A stretch of 16,745 nucleotides of DNA from Hyphomicrobiales bacterium (GTDB lineage Bacteria; Pseudomonadota; Alphaproteobacteria; Rhizobiales; Aestuariivirgaceae), in assembly GCA_020029455.1 (NCBI GenBank), contig JAIBJH010000030.1:1-16745 (forward strand), given 5' to 3'. Below the pieces are notes generated by a model. It ran no database searches. It worked only from the letters and a program-made list of their open reading frames with translations, and was not told where the DNA came from. Both the position numbers and the translations under genes were made by a program. This document shows positions 6,771-12,801 of this stretch, piece by piece (the stretch's first letter is position 1; every line of letters starts with the position of its first letter).

Positions 6771-7267
6771 CGATTGGACGGGTAATCGGATTGGCCAGAC
6801 GCGCGGTCAGCCGCGCTCCTATGGAAGTAGTGCAGACCTGTCTCATCACGCCAGAGATAGGCTTCTTGGGCGATTGCAAGGGCCAGCGCTTTCCACAGCG
6901 GCAGGTGACGATCCTGGCGCGTGAAAATTGGGAAGCAGCCCTCGCCGATGTGGCGGCATCAACCGGCATGAGCGCAATCGAATTGCCTTGGACGGCTCGC
7001 CGCGCAAACGTCTTCGTCGAGGGTTTGCAGTTGCCGCGTGGGGAGGGCTCGGTGATCTCTCTTGGCGGCGCACTGCTGGAAGTGACGGAAGAGACATACC
7101 CCTGCGCGCAGATGGAACTCGCTTTGCGTGGTCTACGCGAAGCGCTTTCACCTGATTGGCGTGGCGGCGTCACCTGTAGAGTCTTGAGCGGCGGATCGGT
7201 TGCCATCGGCGACCGTATCAGCGTCATCAAGCATAAGGTTAACCGGAAGGCTTACTTGCCGGGGTGA
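6767..7267 (+). CDS. MOSC-domain protein
   Basis: This stand-alone 166-residue MOSC domain is of the kind found at the C-terminus of molybdenum cofactor sulfurases and in YiiM, YcbX and mARC. Landmarks are GDCKGQRFPQRQVTIL (35-50), the conserved Cys in YPCAQM (Cys113) and RGGVTCRVLSGGSVAIGD (132-149). The Cys could carry sulfur or bind molybdopterin cofactor. The ATG at 6767 overlaps the NnrU stop by four bases (ATGA). The open frame reaches far upstream, but similarity to the family begins only at this ATG. Context with two NnrU proteins suggests a common redox role, and the exact function is unknown. Confidence 0.88.
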   Translation: MTIGRVIGLARRAVSRAPMEVVQTCLITPEIGFLGDCKGQRFPQRQVTILARENWEAALADVAASTGMSAIELPWTARRANVFVEGLQLPRGEGSVISLGGALLEVTEETYPCAQMELALRGLREALSPDWRGGVTCRVLSGGSVAIGDRISVIKHKVNRKAYLPG

Positions 7268-7291
7268 GGTCAAAGCCCTAAACGGCTGTCC

Positions 7292-8110
7292 ATGTCGCAA
7301 GCTCCATTGCCAAAGCGCCGCACCGCCCCGGATATCCGGGCCCGCAAAGGCGGCGAGCCCATCGTGGCGTTGACCTCGTATCATGCCCACACTGCCACCA
7401 TTGCCGACAAATATGTTGATTTCCTGCTGGTGGGCGACAGCCTCGGCATGGTGATGCATGGCTTTGAATCGACGCTGCCTGTGCCGCTGGACCTGATGAT
7501 CATGCATGGCAGAGCGGTGATGCGCGGCGCCAAGGCTTCACTCGTTGTCGTCGACATGCCCTTCGGCTCCTACGAGGAAAGCCCGGAACAGGCATTCCGC
7601 AACGCCGCCCGCGTTGTGAAGGAAACTGAATGCGGAGCGATCAAGCTTGAGGGTGGTCGCCGCATGGGCGAGACGATCCGCTTCCTGACCGAACGCGGCA
7701 TTCCCGTGATGGCCCATGTGGGCCTTACGCCGCAGTCCATCAATGTACTCGGCAGCTTCAAGGCGCAAGGCCGCGAGCGCGCCCAGTGGGCGGCGATTGA
7801 GGAAGATGCCCGGATTGTGGAAGAGGCCGGCGCATTTTCCGTGGTGCTTGAAGCGGTGGCGGAACCGTTGGCGCAGAAGATCACCAAGCAAGTTTCCATC
7901 CCGACCATTGGCATTGGCGCATCGGCGCAATGTGATGGGCAGATCCTTGTGATGGAAGACATGCTCGGCCTGTCGCCCCGTATTGCGAAGTTCGTCAAGG
8001 AGTTCGGCAAGGTGGGCGCTGCCATCGAAAATGCCATCGCCATGTATGCCGATGATGTGAAGCACCGCCGCTTCCCCGACGCTGCTCACACTTATAGTGT
8101 GAAGGATTAG
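7292..8110 (+). CDS. panB: 3-methyl-2-oxobutanoate hydroxymethyltransferase PanB
   Basis: PanB adds a hydroxymethyl group from 5,10-methylene-tetrahydrofolate to alpha-ketoisovalerate, giving ketopantoate, the first committed step toward pantothenate and CoA. The 272-residue length is typical. Mg2+ and substrate residues are in place: Asp49 in GDSLGMVMHG, Asp88 in VVDMPFGSY, Glu120 in IKLEGG and the general-base candidate Glu187 in VLEAVAEPLA. IGIGAS (207-211) and GQILVMEDMLGL follow as expected. The start ATG is 24 bases after the MOSC stop, with no good Shine-Dalgarno close by. The GGTGAGG at the MOSC end is about 22 bases away. panC is not adjacent in this window. A palindromic repeat lies directly behind the gene. 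Confidence 0.97.
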   Translation: MSQAPLPKRRTAPDIRARKGGEPIVALTSYHAHTATIADKYVDFLLVGDSLGMVMHGFESTLPVPLDLMIMHGRAVMRGAKASLVVVDMPFGSYEESPEQAFRNAARVVKETECGAIKLEGGRRMGETIRFLTERGIPVMAHVGLTPQSINVLGSFKAQGRERAQWAAIEEDARIVEEAGAFSVVLEAVAEPLAQKITKQVSIPTIGIGASAQCDGQILVMEDMLGLSPRIAKFVKEFGKVGAAIENAIAMYADDVKHRRFPDAAHTYSVKD

Positions 8111-8115
8111 TAGTC

Positions 8116-8168
8116 ATTCCTCGCCCGCCTCGCGGCGGTCCACCTCCCCCGAAAACCGGGGGAGGAAT
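8116..8168. repeat. Palindromic intergenic repeat between panB and the cupredoxin gene
   Basis: Three nested stems are visible. ATTCCTC (8116-8122) pairs with GAGGAAT (8162-8168), CCGCC with GGCGG (8125-8138), and CCTCCCCC (8143-8150) with GGGGGAGG (8158-8165). The core TCCTCGCCCG...GGGGGAGGAAT is also present in shortened form at 4059-4084, so this is a dispersed element. It may terminate panB transcription, but it has no T-run. Its right edge supplies a GGAGGAA for the reading frames downstream. Confidence 0.65.
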
Positions 8169-8188
8169 CAGTTTATGATCTCGTGATG
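8161..8188 (+). promoter_or_regulatory. Possible three-codon leader ORF coupled to the cupredoxin gene
   Basis: GGAGGAA (8161-8167) lies 7 bases before an ATG at 8175 that encodes only Met-Ile-Ser and stops at TGA 8184-8186. The last base of that TGA is the first base of the next gene's ATG (TGATG). The main gene has no ribosome-binding site of its own at normal distance, so it may be translated by termination-reinitiation. Confidence 0.4.
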
Positions 8189-9547
8189 CCTATCACGATC
8201 AGCCGCCGCTACTTCATCGCCGGGAGCGCCCTCGTTCTCTGTGCAAGAGGAGCGGGCGCGCAAGAAACGCAGGTCCTGATCGCCGAGCCTAAGACCTCAA
8301 AACTCTTTGGCGATGGCCCACCGACTCAACATTGGCATTTCCGCACAAGCAGTGAATTGCCAGTCGTCCGCGCCCGTCAAGGTGAACAAACCAATCTCCA
8401 CTTCATCAACAATCTGGCAGAGGACATTTGGCTGCATCTCTTTGGTGTGCGGGCTGACTCGCAGACGGTGACAGTGCTTCTTCCGAAGGGGCCGGAGGGA
8501 ACGGTCGATCTTACCTTCACGCCGCCCGACGCCGGCACATTCTGGATCGGGCCATTGCTCAACGCCGCCAGGCAGCGCGAAATGGGGTTTTATGCCATGC
8601 TGATTGTCGAGGAAGCGAACTCCGCTTTCGAAGACATTCCCATCATTCTGGATGACTGGAACGTGGAAGAAAATGGCGTTCTCGAAAAGAACTTTGCTGA
8701 CATCGCGATAGCGGCAGGTGAGGGGCGACACGGCAACTGGCACACGGTGAACGGCGTGTCAAAACCTGTAGTCACGCTGTTTGATGCAAAACCGTCCCGC
8801 CTGCGTCTTCTCAACGTCTGCAATGCGCGCACTCTCAACCTGCAACTGCGTGGAGCAGAAGCACTGCTCATTGCGCTTGATGGCCAACCCATCAGGTCTG
8901 CGCCTCTTCCCGACTCGGGTTTGGTGCTTGCACCAGGCCAGCGCGCCGATATCGTGCCAACCCGTGCTGTTGATGACATGGCGTTGTTGCTTGATCTTGG
9001 AAATGACACGCTGGAGGCTGCCTTCTTCACCAGCAGCGGCACGCTGCCTGGACTGGCGGAGGATTTTTCACTTCCCGCAAATCCCTGGCCCGTCATTGAT
9101 TCAAATGTGACGCCCCGTACCATCCCAATCACGCTGGAAGGCGGTATCAAGGGCGGGCTCAAATCGGCGATAGTAGGCACCGAAACATTGGAGCTGCGCG
9201 CACTACTCGGAAAGGGGTTCGCCTGGGCCATCAATGGCGCTGCGGGCCTGCAGCAGCAATCGCTGTTTGAAGTGGCGCAGAATGAAACGATCATTCTGGC
9301 TTTCGACAACCAGACCAATTTCGACCAACCTGTCGCCATCGACGGCCATGTCTGGCATCAGTTGGCCGCCGATGGCGAACAAGCTGAAGGCCATTCTTGG
9401 CGCGACACGGCGGTCATTCCTGCAAAAGCCAAGGCTAGCTTTGTCTTCGTCGCCGTCAATCCGGGCCTCTGGACACTAACCAGCCTCATCGCGGAGCGTG
9501 CCGATGCGGGACTTATTGGCAGTTTCATGGTGAATGCAGGGCCTTGA
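8186..9547 (+). CDS. Tat-exported multicopper-oxidase-like protein lacking copper ligands
   Basis: This protein of about 453 residues has the three-cupredoxin layout of CueO/SufI-type multicopper oxidases. It carries a Tat signal, SRRYFIAGSALVL, at residues 6-18, with likely cleavage near AGAQ. Domain 1 shows the family frame (VRARQGEQTNLHFINNL, PPDAGTFWIGPL, GFYAMLIVEE). However, HWHG of true oxidases reads WLHLFG, and HxH after GTYW reads WIGPL. Near the C-terminus the HPxHxHG region reads FDQPVAIDGHVWHQ, and the HCHxxxH block reads WTLTSLIAERADAG. Types 1, 2 and 3 copper sites therefore appear lost, as in E. coli FtsP/SufI, which stabilises the division machinery. A periplasmic structural role is more likely than oxidase activity. 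ATG 8186 was chosen; GTG 8183 in the same frame would add one residue. Confidence 0.82.
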   Translation: MPITISRRYFIAGSALVLCARGAGAQETQVLIAEPKTSKLFGDGPPTQHWHFRTSSELPVVRARQGEQTNLHFINNLAEDIWLHLFGVRADSQTVTVLLPKGPEGTVDLTFTPPDAGTFWIGPLLNAARQREMGFYAMLIVEEANSAFEDIPIILDDWNVEENGVLEKNFADIAIAAGEGRHGNWHTVNGVSKPVVTLFDAKPSRLRLLNVCNARTLNLQLRGAEALLIALDGQPIRSAPLPDSGLVLAPGQRADIVPTRAVDDMALLLDLGNDTLEAAFFTSSGTLPGLAEDFSLPANPWPVIDSNVTPRTIPITLEGGIKGGLKSAIVGTETLELRALLGKGFAWAINGAAGLQQQSLFEVAQNETIILAFDNQTNFDQPVAIDGHVWHQLAADGEQAEGHSWRDTAVIPAKAKASFVFVAVNPGLWTLTSLIAERADAGLIGSFMVNAGP

Positions 9548-9598
9548 TTTGGCCTTGCTACTGCTTTAGCCGGAACCCCATTCCATGGGATTGGCACC

Positions 9599-10255
9599 GT
9601 GACCGATGAATCATTGATCCGCGAGGTGGACGAGGAAGTCCGCCAGGAAGAATACAAGAAACTCTGGGACCGCTACGGCACCGCATTCACGGCGCTGGCC
9701 GTACTGATTGTGCTCGCCGTGGGCGGTTTTGAAGGCTGGAAATACTGGCAGCGTCAGCAGGCTGAGCAAGCTTCGGTTGTCTATCTCGACGCGGCGCGCA
9801 AAGCGGCCGAGAGCAAATTTGACGATGCCTTAGCCGCCTTGGCGGCGGTGAAGCAGGATGGCTTCGGCCAGCTTGCTAAGCTTACCGAGGCCGCGGTTCT
9901 GGCAGGGAGGGGCGACACGGCAAAAGCGCTTGAGATTTACAAGGCCTTCGCCGCGGCCTCCGGTTCGGACCCCACGCTCGCTGATCTTGCTGCCATCCGT
10001 GCGGGCTATTTGATGATCGACACAGCAACGCCTGACGAGCTTCTCATCTCGCTTGGCAAATACGACAGGGACGGCAATGTCTGGCGCCACGCCGCGCGCG
10101 AAATATTCGGCCTCAGCGCCTATCGCATCAAGGACTATGCAATGGCCGACCGCTACATGAACTCCCTTTTCGCCGATTCCGAAACACCCGATGCCATGCG
10201 CCAGCGCGCCCAGGCCATGATCCAACTCATAACGCCGGAGCTCGACAAGAAATGA
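9599..10255 (+). CDS. Membrane-anchored TPR protein, YfgM-like
   Basis: This 218-residue protein starts at GTG 9599 (MTDESLIREVDEEVRQEEYKKLWDRYG). A short cytoplasmic N-terminus precedes one transmembrane helix at about residues 28-44, followed by a periplasmic region of helical TPR-like repeats (YLDAARKAAESKFDDALAAL, GDTAKALEIYKAF, RIKDYAMADRYMNSLF). This matches the YfgM family (TPR_21), which in E. coli binds the SecYEG translocon and periplasmic chaperones. The neighbour order supports this, since E. coli yfgM is followed by bamB and der. Here der is two genes downstream. The stop overlaps the next start by four bases (ATGA). The Shine-Dalgarno is weak (GGGA at about 12 bases). Confidence 0.85.
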   Translation: MTDESLIREVDEEVRQEEYKKLWDRYGTAFTALAVLIVLAVGGFEGWKYWQRQQAEQASVVYLDAARKAAESKFDDALAALAAVKQDGFGQLAKLTEAAVLAGRGDTAKALEIYKAFAAASGSDPTLADLAAIRAGYLMIDTATPDELLISLGKYDRDGNVWRHAAREIFGLSAYRIKDYAMADRYMNSLFADSETPDAMRQRAQAMIQLITPELDKK

Positions 10256-10536
10256 TCATGCGCACGCTTTCAACTGTCCTGCTGGCAGGCGTCGTCATTC
10301 TCACGCTCTCTGGCTGCAGTTCCATCAAGAAGCTGACCGGGCAGCGCAATGACAACGTGCTGCCTGGCCAGCGCGAGGAAATCCTGTCATCGGACCAGAC
10401 AAAAGCCCAGAATCCGGATGTCTTGAACAAGGATACGGCCGGAACACCCGGCGACATCGAGGATCCCATTCCATGTGATCCTGCTGTGGAGGCATGTGGT
10501 TCGGGCATAAACCAGGAAGCCGGCACAGAAGGCTGA
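10252..10536 (+). CDS. Small lipoprotein in the BamB position
   Basis: This 94-residue protein has a lipoprotein signal: two starts (ATG 10252 and ATG 10258), a hydrophobic stretch and the lipobox LSGC with lipidated Cys22. After the Cys comes SSIKKLTGQRNDNVLPGQREEIL. The LPGxRxxxL pattern resembles the segment that follows the lipid anchor in alphaproteobacterial BamB (from memory). The eight-bladed beta-propeller that should follow is absent. The rest is a short, probably disordered tail with two Cys (PCDPAVEACGSG). It sits exactly where bamB is found in yfgM-bamB-der operons. It overlaps the TPR gene by ATGA and der by TGATG. It may be a BamB remnant that kept only its anchor, or an unrelated small lipoprotein. 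Confidence 0.8.
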   Translation: MIMRTLSTVLLAGVVILTLSGCSSIKKLTGQRNDNVLPGQREEILSSDQTKAQNPDVLNKDTAGTPGDIEDPIPCDPAVEACGSGINQEAGTEG

Positions 10537-11873
10537 TGTCCGCCACTGTCGTCATCCTCGGCAGGCCCAATGTCGGCAAGTCCACGCTCTTCAACAGGCT
10601 GGTAGGCCAGCGCATTGCTATCGTTGATGATAAGCCGGGTGTGACGCGCGACCGCCGCGAAGGCGACGCAAAACTGGGTGATCTCGCCTTCCGCCTGATC
10701 GACACTGCGGGCCTCGATGATGCCAAGAAGGGCACGCTGGAAGCCCGCATGAGCAGCCAGTCGGAAGTTGCGGCAAAGCTGGCCGACGCCATTCTCTTTG
10801 TCATCGATGCGCGTGCCGGGTTGACGCCCGTTGATCGCGACTTTGCTTCGCGCATCAGGAAGCTTGGCAAGCCGGTGATCCTCGTCGGCAACAAGTCGGA
10901 AAGCCGCGCCAGCATCGCAGGACTTGGCGAAGCCAATGCGCTGGGCCTCGGCGAACCGTTGGCCGTCTCCGCCGAACACGGTGAAGGGCTTGATGCTCTC
11001 TATGATGCGTTGGCGCTGCATGTTTCGGTTTCCGAAGTGTCCGAGGAAGAGAAATCGGAAGATAGCAAGCCATTGAAGCTCGCCATCATCGGCCAGCCCA
11101 ACGCGGGAAAGTCAACGCTGGTCAATGCCATGCTGGGCGAAGAGCGCATGCTGACGGGGCCGGAAGCGGGCATCACCCGTGACTCCATTGTCTCCGACTG
11201 GAACTGGAAGGGCCGCGCCATCAAGCTGTGGGACACGGCGGGCATCCGCCGCAAGTCGCGCGTGCAGGAAAAAGTGGAGAAGCTCGCCGTCGCTGACGCA
11301 CTGCGCGCCATCCGCTTTGCCGAATGCGTAGTGGTGTTGCTCGATGCAACAACGGAAATTGAGCGTCAGGACCTGGCGCTAGCTGATCTCGTAGCGCAGG
11401 AAGGCCGCGCCGTTGTGCTGGCGCTTTCCAAATGGGATCTTGTCGAAGACAAGCAGCGCAAATTGCGCGACGTTGAAAGCAAGCTGGAAGATGTCTTGCC
11501 GGAAATCCGTGGTGTACCCGTCGTCAAGATTTCAGCGAAGCAGGGCAGGGGCGTCGATGAATTGATGAAGGCGGTGCTCGCTGCCGATAAGCGCTGGAAC
11601 TCGCGCATCACCACATCGAAGCTCAACCGTTGGCTGGAAGGTGCTATCGAACGCAACGCACCTCCCGCGCCATCGGGCCGCCGCATCAAGATCCGCTATG
11701 CCACACAGGCAAACGCACGGCCACCCACTTTCGCGGTCTTTGGCAACCAGTTGGACAAGCTGCCCGACAGCTACATCAGGTATTTGATGAACGGCCTCCG
11801 CGAAAGCTTTGATCTTGCTGGCGTTCCTATCCGCTTCGCGCTGCGGAGCGGCAAGAACCCATATGAGGAGTGA
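10536..11873 (+). CDS. der: Ribosome biogenesis GTPase Der (EngA)
   Basis: Der is an essential GTPase with two G domains in tandem and a KH-like domain, needed for maturation of the 50S ribosomal subunit. In this 445-residue protein the first G domain has GRPNVGKS (9-16), DTAG (56-59) and NKSE (119-122). An acidic linker (about 165-177) leads to the second, with GQPNAGKS (186-193), DTAG (233-236) and SKWD (298-301). The KH-like domain covers about 355-445, ending in GKNPYEE. The start is ATG 10536, overlapping the lipoprotein stop (TGATG). An upstream in-frame ATG at 10494 would lie inside the lipoprotein gene and add 14 unrelated residues. NKxE in place of NKxD in domain 1 is common for Der. 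Confidence 0.97.
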   Translation: MSATVVILGRPNVGKSTLFNRLVGQRIAIVDDKPGVTRDRREGDAKLGDLAFRLIDTAGLDDAKKGTLEARMSSQSEVAAKLADAILFVIDARAGLTPVDRDFASRIRKLGKPVILVGNKSESRASIAGLGEANALGLGEPLAVSAEHGEGLDALYDALALHVSVSEVSEEEKSEDSKPLKLAIIGQPNAGKSTLVNAMLGEERMLTGPEAGITRDSIVSDWNWKGRAIKLWDTAGIRRKSRVQEKVEKLAVADALRAIRFAECVVVLLDATTEIERQDLALADLVAQEGRAVVLALSKWDLVEDKQRKLRDVESKLEDVLPEIRGVPVVKISAKQGRGVDELMKAVLAADKRWNSRITTSKLNRWLEGAIERNAPPAPSGRRIKIRYATQANARPPTFAVFGNQLDKLPDSYIRYLMNGLRESFDLAGVPIRFALRSGKNPYEE

Positions 11874-11898
11874 ACTCATTTTCGTCATCTCCCTGTAA

Positions 11899-12010
11899 GC
11901 CACCCCTCTCCTCTGGAGAGGGTGCCCCGAATGGGCGGGTGAGGTACCTCATCCGGCGCTCACAGCGCTCGCGCCACCTTCTCCAAAGGAGAAGGGCGAA
12001 TGGGCGCCGG
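11899..12010. repeat. Composite palindromic repeat with two terminator-like hairpins
   Basis: This 150-bp gap between convergent der and the SDR gene holds a cluster of palindromes: CCCTCTCC-TCT-GGAGAGGG (11904-11922), GAGGTACCTC (11941-11950), GCGCT-CAC-AGCGC (11956-11968) and CCTTCTCC-AAA-GGAGAAGG (11977-11995). GAATGGGCG occurs on both sides. The outer hairpins face each gene end and may act as terminators for both strands. The form is that of ERIC/RIME-like intergenic repeats known in Hyphomicrobiales. The open frame of 79 codons through it is not a gene. Confidence 0.65.
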
Positions 12011-12027
12011 GATGACGGTTTGGCCGA

Positions 12028-12801
12028 CTACACCTTGTTCTCCGCCCCCGGCGGCATCAGATCGAAGACGCCATATTGCTTCACCAGCTTGGGTCCGTTC
12101 GATTTGTAGACTGATCCAAAATCAGTAAATTCCGGCACGCACATGTCCACAATTGGGGCCATCACCTCTTCCGGCTCAGGCACGCTCTCCGGGTCTTCTC
12201 CCGGCAATGCCTGACCGCGCAATTTGGTGCGCGCCGGTCCTGGCGAGAAAGCATTGACGCGCACGCGCGTTACTTCCATCTCCAGCGCATATATACGCAT
12301 CATGGATTCAAGAGCAGCACGGGGCACTGAATAGCTCGACCAGTAGGGCAGGGATTTGTAGGACTTTCCCGATGTGATGAAGACCACGCGCCCTGCCTCG
12401 CTCTCCCGCAGCAGCGGATCAAGCGAACGGATCAGCCGGTAGTTGGCATTGACAGTGATGTCCATCACGTCGGTCCACAACTTTGGCTCCACGTGCGGCA
12501 CGAGTGTGAGCTTGCCGAGAACGCCGGCATTGCCGATCAGGATGTCGAGCTTCTTCCAACGCTCGAAGATCGCCGCGCCTAGCCTATCGATGCCAGCAAA
12601 ATCCTTGAGGTCGAGCGGCACCAATGTGGCCGATGAGCCTGCGGCCTTCACCGCATCATCGAGTTCCTCAAGCCCGCCCTGGGTGCGTGCCGTTGCGATG
12701 ATGTGCGCGCCCTCGCGCGCAAGATGCAGCGCCGTGGCAAAGCCAAGCCCCCGCGATGCGCCGGTAACCAGCGCGATCTTGCCTTCCAGTCTTCGTGTCA
12801 C
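12028..12801 (-). CDS. SDR-family oxidoreductase with altered catalytic motif
   Basis: This classical-length short-chain dehydrogenase/reductase has 257 residues. The Rossmann motif TGASRGLG is at 13-20, NAG at 91-93, the structural Asn at 118, and the catalytic Ser in ITSG at 144. The active-site motif YxxxK reads YSVPR, so Tyr157 is present but the catalytic Lys is Arg161. The usual Ser before Lys is also changed, to Pro. The post-catalytic SPGPARTKLRG is as expected. The GTG start follows the purF TAG without a base between, so it must be coupled to purF. An SDR gene behind purF is conserved in Hyphomicrobiales, but its substrate is unknown. With Arg instead of Lys, activity may be reduced or altered. 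Confidence 0.9.
   Translation of the reverse strand: MTRRLEGKIALVTGASRGLGFATALHLAREGAHIIATARTQGGLEELDDAVKAAGSSATLVPLDLKDFAGIDRLGAAIFERWKKLDILIGNAGVLGKLTLVPHVEPKLWTDVMDITVNANYRLIRSLDPLLRESEAGRVVFITSGKSYKSLPYWSSYSVPRAALESMMRIYALEMEVTRVRVNAFSPGPARTKLRGQALPGEDPESVPEPEEVMAPIVDMCVPEFTDFGSVYKSNGPKLVKQYGVFDLMPPGAENKV

Noticed and set aside
10494..10535. Upstream ATG for der
   Set aside because: It lies inside the lipoprotein gene and adds a stretch without similarity. The TGATG overlap start gives the normal Der N-terminus.
10890..10905. NKSE in place of NKxD in the first G domain of Der
   Set aside because: NKxE occurs in many bacterial Der proteins and is not a sign of a defect.
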